The notes below the pieces were generated by a model. It was not told the origin of the DNA. It saw nothing but the letters and a program-made list of their open reading frames with translations, and made no database searches. A program made the translations under genes and the position numbers. A stretch of 64,000 nt of DNA from Diaporthe sp. PMI_573 (taxonomy: Eukaryota > Ascomycota > Sordariomycetes > Diaporthales > Diaporthaceae). The DNA lies in assembly GCA_021399435.1 (NCBI GenBank), contig JAJTUP010000017.1:372001-436000 (forward strand), read 5' to 3'. Positions 50,961 through 61,070 of the stretch are shown piece after piece (position 1 is the first letter of the stretch; every line of letters begins with the position of its first letter).

Positions 50961-52853
50961 GCATCTCGAGTCTCAGAAAATACTTGAAAATGAGTTGCCA
51001 ATTCCCGCTCCCGGGTCCTAGATCCATTTGCTTTTGAAACCTGAATGTAGTGGCTCTTTGTTGCTCATCGGATTGCTCCTGATCAACCAACAGCGGAACG
51101 AGCAAATTCCCACTGATGATGCTCTTCAGAAGATCCTCGGCGGTATCCGGAAACACCTGCTCAATCAGAAAGAGCTAGGAAAGGAGGCTTCGCGCGGCGG
51201 AGACCGCGATGGAACTCCACTATTCAGGACGAGGCCAGAGGCCAATCAAGCAATAAGGCGCTGTATTAGATCCCGAATACGGCATCATAGAGCCCCAGCA
51301 GGCCACCTCTAAACCTCAACACCGGAGTAACAGCGCGTCTGACAAGTCTACCAGTCACAGGCTGGTTGAGCTCACCTTTTATTGGCGACTAATTGGGAAG
51401 AATTCCGGGGGTTCCAGGTCGTTGACAAAATTGATGGTCACATTGTGTCTGAATGGTCTCCATAGCATGGAGGAAACAACTCGCCTCCCGCTGCGAGCCC
51501 CCCATCTTGAAAGTTTCGACTTCGAGAAGTTTGTCACAGAAATGCCAGATGGGCGATGCGAAGCCTTACGCTTACGGGTGTGACCCACTTATGGCATTTA
51601 ATTCCAAATAACGAAGGGGCTTGTCTTCCCATGGAGACGTATACGTGGGAGATCTGTGGACTGCTGATGACTACTCTACGCCCTACTCCTTTGGCAGATC
51701 TTCCCGCAACTAGTGACGATCAGCGTGCGAAGGATTTGAAGGATGATGGCAGTTAGGCGCCGTGAGATGGAGATCATGACTTTTCTCCGCCTCCGAGTAT
51801 CCACATCACGTCTCCGTCAATCAGCAGACGGGGTATGTTGTCACAACCCACACTGACTTCCCTATTTTTTCTCCATCAGCCCTACAACTCCTGGTTTTCA
51901 ACCAAATTCCGAGCTCACACTGCTCCCTCTTTGCCTCTCTTTTGTCTCTTTTTAGACGATACAATACAAGTTCTTCCTGGTGTTTTGCCAGTGACTGCGG
52001 CTACCCCACGAGGCTGAGTGTCCACATGCAGGTCCGCAGCATCTTACTCAGCGGCTTATACAAGGCTGAGTGCCGAAGATCCACCGCATCTTACTCAGCG
52101 CTAGCAGCCTTGGCTTAGCTTGGCTTGGCGCGATCAGACTTGAGGAGACTTAAAGTGATTTCCCGCCTTCTCTTGATTAGGTGATTGCGATACGTAGGTA
52201 ATTATCTTGGTGCCTTCCTCTATCCTTTAACTTAACTAAAGGATAGGAACGAAACAAACAGAGTGGTTGAACCTGACAGGCAGACGTTTCGTACAGAACC
52301 ACCACCTAGTTATGCAGAACAAATATATGGGCTCACGACTGTGGGCTAGACTTTTGACGGCCCACTGTATGTAGGCTATGCATGAGAATGCGCAGCTGAA
52401 CGCGAGTTGCTGTCCACCTCCGCCATTTCGGTACAGATTTCACATCTGCCGAAGCAAATTCGGGCGGATTGAGTTGGCTGGAATGCTGGTCTGACCTGCC
52501 ACAGGATGAGGAAGTGATCACCAACATGGCGATACCAAGATGGTAATCGTTGAGCAAAGTAGTCAGAGTCGAACCCCACAGGTCGTAACACTATTGTGGG
52601 GAAACGATGTATTTTCCTCTATGGGACCAAAGACATGCCCAAGGCAGCCGACGAGCCAGTCGACGATGCGAAAAGGCGGAAAAGCACCAGCTCTTGGGGA
52701 ACTCGATCGAGTATAAAATCAACGTGGTTTCCAGTCAGTTTCTTCTGCAAAAATAAAACTCTTTATCAACACCCGCTTCCTGAAAATTGAACAATCAAAA
52801 ACACTCTTATCCGGCAACTCACAAAACTACGATTTCGATTCACGACCTCCACG
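50961..52853. other. Gene-poor tract, ending in promoter of the cysteine-rich gene
   Basis: No convincing gene. Two copies of a GGCTGAGTG...GCATCTTACTCAGCG block occur at about 52012-52050 and 52064-52101. A TATA box (TATAAAA) is at 52712-52718, before a CA-rich leader to the ATG at 52854. Confidence 0.4.
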
Positions 52854-53240
52854 ATGCAGTTCTCTGTCATAATCACCTCTGTCCTCCTTGGACTCGCTGC
52901 AGCGGCGGAGAACTATGATGTCGGGGTAAGTCTTGTCGTCGATTAGAGTTTTAACGACCACCTCGGTAGTGCCGCGCCTGTAAATCTCGCATTTACTAAC
53001 ACTTTGGCGGTAGGTTTGCAACGGGGAATCATGCGATGTGAACTTGGTCAATACCAAGTGCATGTATGGATCCGTAAGTTTCCAAGCTACATCTGTGCTC
53101 CTCTCGAATGCTAGTAATTGACAGTTTTGCTTCGCCAGTGTGTCGGAAAAGGCGGTGGCGATGGTGCCAAGTGCCATGTTATGAAGGGATGGGGTCCAGC
53201 CTACTGCCCGGTGAACTGCAACAAGTATTATTGTCCTTGA
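52854..53240 (+). CDS. Small secreted cysteine-rich protein
   Basis: Three exons, 52854-52925, 53014-53073 and 53139-53240, give 77 residues. Both introns start GTAAGT and end TAG or CAG in phase 0. The first 18-19 residues form a clear signal peptide (M-Q-F-S-V-I-I-T-S-V-L-L-G-L-A-A-A-A). The mature part of about 58 residues has eight cysteines, several Gly/Lys and aromatic residues, and ends in K-Y-Y-C-P. The even cysteine number and size suggest four disulfides and a secreted role such as an antimicrobial or host-directed effector; this is inference, and no family is assigned. A TATA box at 52712 lies about 140 bases upstream. The neighbouring Fot1-like transposon starts 178 bases downstream. 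Confidence 0.85.
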
Positions 53241-53418
53241 ACGCTGCAACCCGGAGCTATTGTTGGGCTCATGTGTGGTGAAGTGGGATCACAAAAGACG
53301 AATTCGATCCACTTCAGGGAACAGAGCGGAAGGGCGGAAGAGTCAAAATGGAAACGATTCGGTGACAATTTGGCATGATCTATGATGACGGAAGTGACGA
53401 GCTGTAAGGCATTCATTA

Positions 53419-55272
53419 AGTCAAGTGGCCCCCTTTCCGCCACCCCCTGATTCCGCCCATTCCAGACGCGCGCACGCGTTAGGCACCCTCCCTTCCTTTG
53501 ACCACTATTTCTTTCCACCAGATTTTTCTCTTTCCTTTAAACTTCTCATGCCCTATCATCATCACGAAATGAAGCAATATACCGAAGAAAACGTGCTAGC
53601 GGCACTTGAAGCCATTATGAATGGCGCTAGTAGGCAAGAGGCCTCCTTACATTAGGGTATTCCGATAAGCATACTTTAAGGTCGCCTTGCTAGCGCCCAA
53701 AGCAAAACGAAGGCAGCAGAACTATAGATAAGGCTATTACCATTTAGAAAAGTAAGTTGCTTAAATTTACCCTTACTTAGGCATTGCTAGGGCTACCTAT
53801 GACCCATTTTGAACTAAGGGTCTTTACCACTTAGATAACTATATCTTAGACTTAGCCACTACTACTTGGTCAAAGCTGGTTAGTTACTTTTTTTATGAGA
53901 AACCCAGAGATTTAGAGCTGTAGAAGTCGAGGGATATACTTAAGCCGTGCTAATAGGGCAAATACAACGATAATCAAAGACTAGTTTACTATCTTTCACC
54001 TCCTAGCTATTACCAAAATCAAGCTAGAAAATCGCTATAATGCTAATAAAGCAGGTATTACTAAGGGCAAAGGGAAGAACGGCATTATTCTTAGCCCTAC
54101 TAGAAGAAAGGTTATACTTTAAAAAAGTAATAGGTTATATATATAGACCTCCTTTATTAAGTATATCTCTACTATAGGCAAAGCATACCTTCTACTTATA
54201 ATCTTTAAGGGAAAAATAGTCTAATAGTAGTGGTTTAAATTACTTAAAGGGCTTCAAGACTAGGAGTTTATAGCTACACCAAATAACTAGACAGATAATA
54301 TTATTACTCTCAAATAGCTAGAGAAGGTCTTTATCTCTTAAACAAAGCCAAATAACCCAAGAGAGTAGCGTTTATTAGTTCTAAATAAGCACAAAAGCCA
54401 CACTATACTTGACTTTATATAAATATACTTCTTAAATAAGATATATTATATTTACTTACCACCACATACATCATATATACTGCAACCTCTTAATATAAGG
54501 GTCTTCTCTAGTCTAAAGGAAGCCTATTAGAAGGAAGCCGGTCTAATTAATCTCTATACTAACGATACCCTTAACAGAAAGTATTTATTTCTATACTACT
54601 ATCAGAAGGCGAGATTAGCTAGTTTAGAAGAAAGCCACATACTTAGTAGCTAGCAAGGAACCGGTCTATAGCCTATTAATATAGTAAAACCACTAATAAG
54701 CCGCCTCCTCGTCAAAAATACCAACACAACAATATCTACAACTAATTTAAGTACCGCCATAAGAATCAGAGGGTCCCATTTAGCCAGTCAAGACTCTATC
54801 ATAGCGAGAAACTATACATTAGCAACCCCATTAGTATCCCAAGAGGTTCGGGCTACTCTAAAGAATTTCAACCCTCAGAAACACTTAATCATAACTCAGC
54901 AAATTCTCTTTAGGAAGGTCAGCAAAGCATACAACGAGAAAGACTAGCAATTAGGGAATACCCTCAGAGAAAACCAGAAGCTAAAGAATCAATTGGAAGC
55001 CACAAGGCCGACAAAGAAAAGGAAGGTCGAAACAAGCCCCAACTCGAGGTTTGTGACTATTCGGGCAATTCAGAGGGCGCAAATCGAGGCCAGGGCAATT
55101 AAAGCTGAGTCAGCAGACAAAGAAGGGTCTAAAAACACCATAGAAGAGGAAGATTGCATCATGGTAGGCGGGTCGTCGTCGTCAGACGACGACGAAGCCG
55201 AAGGGTAGTTATGGTAGGCGTGGCGATTTGGTGGGCGGAAGGGGGGGCTGGCGGAAAGGGGGCCACTTGACT
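53419..55272 (+). mobile_element. Fot1/pogo-like DNA transposon, degraded
   Basis: The element is 1854 bp, close to the usual Fot1 size. Both ends carry the inverted repeat AGTCAAGTGGCCCCCTTTCC (followed by GCCA in each). It is flanked by TA at 53417-53418 and 55273-55274, the target duplication expected for Tc1/mariner-pogo elements. The interior (about 53650-54950) is very AT-rich, consistent with repeat-induced point mutation or drift, while both ends are much less affected. Confidence 0.88.
53569..55208 (+). pseudogene. Transposase remnant of the Fot1/pogo-like element
   Basis: The N-terminal text (Y-T-E-E-N-V-L-A-A-L-E-A-I-M-N-G-A-S-R-Q-E-A) is the start of a pogo/Tigger-type helix-turn-helix domain. 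A block near 54195-54235 resembles the DDE-domain phrase I-I-F-K-G-K. The last 71 residues (54993-55208) are intact, with K-K-R-K-V-E, F-V-T-I-R-A-I-Q-R-A-Q-I-E-A and an acidic end. Many stops lie between. Not functional. Confidence 0.82.
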
Positions 55273-55274
55273 TA

Positions 55275-56642
55275 CATCTGGGGCCATTGAAAAATCACTG
55301 CAGCGACAGTGGCTTCTGCTCTGCAGCTGGAATATGGTAGCCAAAATTACATGAATTGCATCTTGAGCCTTTCTTTATGTGTCCTTGGATCTCTTAAGTG
55401 CTTATTCATATGAATGTTTCCACCATGAGATGCTCGCAAACTCCCCAGAATAAATCACAGACTGGGGTCGCAACTTTGTGGGCCTCTAATTATCTTCTGA
55501 ACTTGGTTCGTCTATCCCGAATATTTGTAAAAAAAAAAAATAGCAGAATGATTTGCAAATCAAGTTCTCTCAGCAATTTGGTAATTATGAAATAGCAGCC
55601 ATCGCATAGGTTTGAAGTCTTTCTGTATGGGAGACTTGGCACGTGTCCGGGCTCAGGGTAATTCAGAATCGTGGCTATGATTGTTTCCGGATATAAGCAG
55701 TGATACTCGTGGTTGTAATTTCTTGGAAATGCTAATTCAGTAAGTCATAAAAGGAAGGTGGACGAACGATACTCAGTTTAGCTCGTGACATTGCCGGGTA
55801 GGTGCGTTCGAAACCGTAAAGTCGGTCAGGGAAGTATATGTACCTTGTTGGGATGTACTCACTTGCTGATCCCATGCCTCATGTAGAGCAGGTGTTCTTC
55901 CTGAGGTACTTGTCAGACACTCGGGGATGACATCGACATGCCAGGTATCCGGCGTTCAATGTTCACACAGAATGACTCCGGGGAGGATGGAAGAAGAGCA
56001 TGCAAAGGAGAGGATGCCACGTCCATGATAACCACTCTTGACTCATCAGCCAAGTCTTTCTGACTTTTTGCCGTTACTTTGTAGGACTTCACTGCGTGAA
56101 GGCCCGTTGGTAGCACGGCCTGCAGGTGGCACCAAACAGGGCCAAGCGTGTGCTGAACGCTTGCCTGCCAGCCCTGCCCAACTATCTTGATGCACGTTTG
56201 CTTGGTGACACAGATTAAGCAGGCAACCGAGGTCACGGAAGCTGAGAAATGAAACGCTAGTGAAAATCGTGCCACTTTTGCATACATCTGCTGAGAGGCC
56301 AGACCAATGAAAGCACGTCTTTGAAGGAAACGGGTGATTGCCTGTCAATAACCGACCAACAGCCATAAAGGCTGCACACACCGCATGCGAGGGCGGAACA
56401 AAGTCCAATCGGATACTCTGTCTTCTCTCTCAGGCAGGGGTTGAAGAGCCTATGAAACCAACGGTCTTTGTTACCCCGCTGTTCATGCTCAAGCATCCGA
56501 TGATTGTATATGTGGAGGAAGAGCGCTGCGTGGGTATATGTATTGCTTGCTAGCCACTAGGCTGGTGTGGGATCAATTTTGGTATCTTCATCAAACTTTC
56601 TTTACCTACCGAATTCTGTTGCGATACCTCTGACCGTCAGTC
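55275..56642. other. Intergenic, about 1.4 kb
   Basis: Minus-strand open frames at 55913-56408 show no domain and are not called. Nothing else was recognised apart from an A-run at 55531-55540. Confidence 0.35.
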
Positions 56643-57869
56643 ATGACAACCAACATGAAAGTCAAGATCACTCGCCAAAACCTGCGAGATCTCACATTGC
56701 CATCCGAGGCATTCATTACCGACGTCGAGAACCTGTCCTCATATAACTGGGTCGATAGTCCGGAGCCTACAATCGCTGTGCCAGGCTCTCCGCCCGTTTG
56801 GTCCCCTCCAAGAGGGCCCTGTCAGGTGCAGAGAGACTCTGGCCACATTTTCATTGCCCAGAATGCGGCCCGCCACCCGGAAAGTCCACTCGAGCCACTG
56901 TTCCGCGCGTTATACATCGCGCATCCGTCATTCGACATGCGTTCGGTGGATTTAATATCCGACCGTAACAACATTCGAAAGCTATTTTCTGTCATAAACC
57001 CCGAGTCAGCAAAGAATGGGCTCGAAACCTTCACAATAAATATCGAAACAGCTGGAAACACTGTCATTCTTGCTCGAGATGAGGTCAGAACTGAGGACTT
57101 CATAGGGCCAGGTGATTTCAAAGGATACGGTCATGAATTCGAGAAATTGTACACTGCAAATCGGCTCGACGGCAGCACTGGACATCACCGGATCATTTCA
57201 TACCGATTCAGCAACATGAAATTCATCATTCGCCATGAAACAGATGGATTTATGGACACCAATCTGAAGAAGCCCCAGACAGATCCCCAAGACTGGGAAG
57301 AGGATATACTCTCCGGCGAACTGGCATCCTTGTCCTTGTCCTCGGACAAAAGTTCTCATAAGGTTGCCCGTGGTGTATCAAAACTGAGAATCAAAAAAGA
57401 GGGCTCTGTGGTGCCACTCGAATCAACCCTCGAAATCAAGACTCGCACCGCAAGGAAGCCCATGGATTTCAAGGAGGTAGCTACACAGATCTGGGTATCT
57501 CAGACACCCAAGCTGGTCCGCGCCTACCACAACAGGGGTCTGTTCCAGGAGCCGGTGGTTGAAGACGTGACGCAGGACATCAAAAATTGGGAGCAAGTTA
57601 ATCAGAGTGACCTAAGAAAATTGGCCGCACTGGTCACCGAGATCCTCCGAATTGCGAGGGAAATCGGTGGAAGAATGATGATCAAGTATGATCAAATGAC
57701 TGACAGTCTCGTGCTTCAGAAATCTGAGGGGAAGAAGATGTTGCCAAACGACTTGTATTCACACTGGGATGAAAAGGCTGAACTTGATGTGCAAAGCCCT
57801 AGGCCTGTTCATAAGGTGTCTGGAGAAGGTGAAGAAGGTGAAGAAGGCACAAAGCTGGTCTCTGTGTAG
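56643..57869 (+). CDS. Conserved fungal protein, LEIKTR-motif family
   Basis: A single exon of 408 residues. The pattern is that of a widespread fungal family often auto-labelled geranylgeranyl pyrophosphate synthetase, although no prenyltransferase DDxxD motif is present. Central residues include Y-R-F-S-N-M-K-F-I-I-R-H-E-T-D-G-F, then L-E-I-K-T-R-T-A, then Q-I-W-V-S-Q-T-P-K-L-V-R-A-Y-H-N-R-G and L-R-K-L-A-A-L-V. The E-x-K element after a hydrophobic strand recalls PD-(D/E)xK nuclease-like folds, which is only a suggestion. The C-terminus ends in a short acidic G-E-E repeat. The flanking intergenic tracts give no operon-like hint. Confidence 0.72.
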   Translation: MTTNMKVKITRQNLRDLTLPSEAFITDVENLSSYNWVDSPEPTIAVPGSPPVWSPPRGPCQVQRDSGHIFIAQNAARHPESPLEPLFRALYIAHPSFDMRSVDLISDRNNIRKLFSVINPESAKNGLETFTINIETAGNTVILARDEVRTEDFIGPGDFKGYGHEFEKLYTANRLDGSTGHHRIISYRFSNMKFIIRHETDGFMDTNLKKPQTDPQDWEEDILSGELASLSLSSDKSSHKVARGVSKLRIKKEGSVVPLESTLEIKTRTARKPMDFKEVATQIWVSQTPKLVRAYHNRGLFQEPVVEDVTQDIKNWEQVNQSDLRKLAALVTEILRIAREIGGRMMIKYDQMTDSLVLQKSEGKKMLPNDLYSHWDEKAELDVQSPRPVHKVSGEGEEGEEGTKLVSV

Positions 57870-58327
57870 CACAGAGTGGTGGTTCAGGGTACTGACCTAT
57901 AGACAACACACTATTCTGCGACTCAATATTGAACGCAGTGAGCAATAGAAATCGATTTTCCTGTCATGGCTTATCCACCCAGCTGTCATAATATCGGCTT
58001 CTATGTGAAACTGTGCTGATGACCCTGAGACGCGCATTTCGCGATGTCATGTTAGACAACATACACCGCAGACCTGTTAAATGGCAATGGATTAATCCAA
58101 CCACACATGTATATATTCGCGGGCCAGCAAGAGGGCCTTACTGGCCTCTTGCTTTTCTACAGTATTGCAATTCACAACTCCATCAAGGCACCTTCCTGGC
58201 AGCAGCCCAAGGCCAGCCCACAACGTGCTGGATGGTATTATGGTGTTGTGAATTGTGGCGTTGCAAAATGTGGCGGTAGGTTATGGATGGGCAGTCCGGC
58301 TGGCTCACCAGTATCATCGATTTAGAT
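57870..58327. other. Convergent intergenic, 458 bp
   Basis: 3' regions of the flanking convergent genes. No gene was seen. Confidence 0.35.
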
Positions 58328-59257
58328 CTATGTGAAACTATTTTCGGCTTGTGCATCATCATCGTCCTCGGTCCAATGAGGACCATCGTAAGCGAAAGGG
58401 TACATGCGCTTCCAGATAGCAGTCTCAGCGGCAAGCTCCTCGGGGTACTTCGTAATGCCTGCTTCCTGCTCAACTGCTTCATAGAACTTATCCCACAACG
58501 GCCGAGGGATCCAGTGCATCTTTGTGTACTCCCAGTACTCAGGATACCAGCCGGCAAACTCCCAGTCGATGATTGCTGTGATGTGACCGTCTTTGACGAG
58601 GATGTTGTTAGGTCGCAAGTCTGCGTGTGTAAATTTGATAGAGTATCGTTCAGGCCTGGAGTGCACGAGCATCACGTCTGGCTCGTTCTCCCAGTGCCTC
58701 AAGGGGTGACCCAGACGGAGATAGGTTTGGAAATCTGCAATGCCGTGGAAAGGCCCCCACGCGCTGCCATCAAGCCGGGAGTCGTGATTTTTATCAAGAT
58801 TTACCGATCCAATGATACCCTCCGTTGGAGGTTCGAGGCTCCTAAGTTGCTGAATGTAGCCCGCAAGCTCAGTTCCGAAGTTTCTGACTTGGTCGGGGTC
58901 CATCTGGTGGTAGTCAGTCTCGGCGTTCCCAGGGCCGCTCGATATCATTTCCATCACCAGATGGTTGCGATCACCCGTTTCATAGACCTTGAGAATGCGT
59001 GGTATTGGTATGCTGGTTCGGCTCCTGATAAACTCCATAGCTTCGAGCTCGTTTCTGAGGCAGTCAAGCTTGAGGAACCGATTGCGAGGGAGCCGAAGCG
59101 TCTGGCCGTCTTGACCAAACGCGTTGTTCCCATGGTATATGATGCTACCAGCCCAGATTTGAATCTGCAGCCATATTGGCAGTCGACGGGATCTGAGCTT
59201 AGTGCGTTTCAACGCACTCATTGTTTGTCGGCTGAGCTGGAGTTGATGAAGCTGCAA
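58328..59257 (-). CDS. APH-family phosphotransferase (aminoglycoside/choline-kinase-like)
   Basis: A single exon, 309 residues from the ATG at 59257; an in-frame ATG at 59221 (M-S-A-L-K-R-T-K) is an equally good start. Kinase-like features are all present: L-R-N-E-L-E-A-M-E-F-I near the N-lobe, L-V-M-E-M-I in the hinge, the catalytic loop H-A-D-L-R-P-N-N-I-L-V, and the metal-binding I-D-W-E-F-A-G-W-Y-P-E-Y-W. This matches the fungal APH (PF01636) proteins, which are abundant and mostly uncharacterised; it should phosphorylate a small molecule. The C-terminus is acidic (E-D-D-D-D). A long plus-strand frame across the same bases is a shadow. Confidence 0.88.
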   Translation of the reverse strand: MQLHQLQLSRQTMSALKRTKLRSRRLPIWLQIQIWAGSIIYHGNNAFGQDGQTLRLPRNRFLKLDCLRNELEAMEFIRSRTSIPIPRILKVYETGDRNHLVMEMISSGPGNAETDYHQMDPDQVRNFGTELAGYIQQLRSLEPPTEGIIGSVNLDKNHDSRLDGSAWGPFHGIADFQTYLRLGHPLRHWENEPDVMLVHSRPERYSIKFTHADLRPNNILVKDGHITAIIDWEFAGWYPEYWEYTKMHWIPRPLWDKFYEAVEQEAGITKYPEELAAETAIWKRMYPFAYDGPHWTEDDDDAQAENSFT

Positions 59258-60083
59258 GGATGGCCTACGTTCGCGGCCACAAAGATCTTGGGTGTTTCAG
59301 TTGGTGCAATGATTAGTCAGCAGTGGCACCTTCAGCCAAATCCAACCCCCCCTTCTTCGGGTAGTACGAGCTGTTGGTATTCTCACAGGGCTCAAACGCC
59401 GCCTGTGCCACAACTTGGCACACATAATTCAGACTGCTTCCAACCAACATGCCGATGCTATTTCCGTCAAGCTGAATGATTGTTGGTGACTCTCCTTGTC
59501 CCCGTGTGGACACTTTCATTGTCAGCTCGGGACTGCCAGGGTACACACTTTGGTCGCTGAATACTCGTCTGGTCACAGAAGTCGGCCATCGCACAGGACT
59601 GGAAGGATGTAGCTTATTACAACACCCCGTCAGTAAAATTTGAACTGAGTACATTGATGTCATCAGGGTAGTGGCATTGGTTGTGGTCGTCCACAGGCTG
59701 ACGCTCAACTGTAACCGCTGGCCGGTCACAGCCGCAGCTGCTCATGAAACAAACATGTTGGCTCTTGTCCATTTACAGCCTGTGATGTTGTTACTAATTT
59801 TGTATGAGTATCACAATCATGATAGGATAAAACCACTTGACCTCCCATGCATAAATGATGTGGCAGAACCTTTGGTTCAGACTGCAACCCGTTCCCTTGT
59901 TCGCACACAGAGACAATATCTTGATATTTTACACCAAGCAAGTAGGCATCAAATGTTAGGATATTTGGACTGGAATACGCTCTCCGATTCCTCCTCTGTG
60001 AGCTCTTTACGAGTAGTCCCGACGCTACAAAATGAAAAAGCATGGGCTTGCTAACAAAGACAACATAAACAGGATGGCCCAGC
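59258..60083. other. Divergent intergenic, about 830 bp
   Basis: Presumed promoters of the APH-family gene and the DUF6914-like gene. Open frames here lack support. Confidence 0.35.
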
Positions 60084-60623
60084 ATGCCCGATCGAAACAA
60101 AAAACGCGTCTTTGTCGCCCTCTATTTCCGTCAGTCTATTACCTCAGACGCGAATAGTCACGCTATAGGGCCGGCTAGATTTCACTGGGCCATCTGGATC
60201 GAGCCGAAGGGGAGCAAGGGTGCAGGATCGTGTTACCAAGTCATTAGCCAGCCTGCTTACAGCAATATTCCGGGCTCAGGTGGTTGGGCTTATAACTACC
60301 GTCCAAATGCCGACTATACAAAGTCCAATTCAATGATTGTCCGCATCATGATCGGAAAACTGCCGAAAGACACAAGCTATGACGATGTGAACGCCATTTT
60401 GCGACAAATTAGGCTGCCGAGGGAGAATGCACAGTCTTTGGAGAACTGTGTGACATGGACAAAGGCCGCGATTGACCAGATGCAAAGGCGGCGCTGGGCT
60501 GAGAGCTTCAGCATCAGGCGCTTCGTGAATCATGCACGGCAGAGGGCATCACATCTGTACGACACCCGGAAGTGGGAGGACGCTAAAATCAAGGAGAACT
60601 ACACGCCGAGGAAATTTCCGTAA
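60084..60623 (+). CDS. DUF6914-like hypothetical protein
   Basis: A single exon of 179 residues. The pattern V-F-V-A-L-Y-F, then F-H-W-A-I-W-I-E-P-K-G, then I-V-R-I-M-I-G-K-L and N-C-V-T-W-T-K-A-A-I fits a common fungal family of about 160-200 residues with unknown function (DUF6914 type): a small domain with conserved H-W and C-V-x-W positions. No signal peptide or membrane segment is visible. The start at 60084 is the first ATG in frame and gives the expected family start. Confidence 0.68.
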   Translation: MPDRNKKRVFVALYFRQSITSDANSHAIGPARFHWAIWIEPKGSKGAGSCYQVISQPAYSNIPGSGGWAYNYRPNADYTKSNSMIVRIMIGKLPKDTSYDDVNAILRQIRLPRENAQSLENCVTWTKAAIDQMQRRRWAESFSIRRFVNHARQRASHLYDTRKWEDAKIKENYTPRKFP

Positions 60624-61070
60624 AACATTTGGCAAGTCTTGGAGACGTCAGTGTTCATCTAGTCAATAGATTTGATTTCATACATACCTACGAGAAACTC
60701 ATCCTTGAAAGTCATTCCTGTGCACTTACACTACTAAATTCGTCAGGCCTAAGTTACCGCCTCAAACCGCCACATCGCGGCCAGAGTGTTGTTCGGGCTG
60801 GAGATATTAGCAGTTAGTCACCTGTCAGCTCGGCGAAATGCGTCATGAACTTTTCGCACATGGGTCCGTAGGATTGGTTGAAGGCAAAAGAGCATTGAAT
60901 ATTGGTATCATTGCTATACTCTTTGAATTGCGAGGCTTCTGCTATATCAACAGAGCCTCAATCCACCGCCTTCGCCCGGTAGGTACGTAATACCAATTTC
61001 ATGTATCTACGAACCCGAAGTTCACATAAGTGATAAGCCAACCAATATATACTATCGTCTACCTAAAGAC
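60624..61070. other. Convergent intergenic, about 450 bp
   Basis: 3' regions of the DUF6914-like and P450 genes. No gene was seen. Confidence 0.35.

Noticed and set aside
56643..57869. Geranylgeranyl pyrophosphate synthetase label for this family
   Set aside because: No DDxxD prenyl-diphosphate motifs are present; the common database name appears unsupported by sequence.
58283..59479. Plus-strand open frame of 398 codons
   Set aside because: Shadow of the APH-family gene, which has clear kinase motifs on the minus strand.
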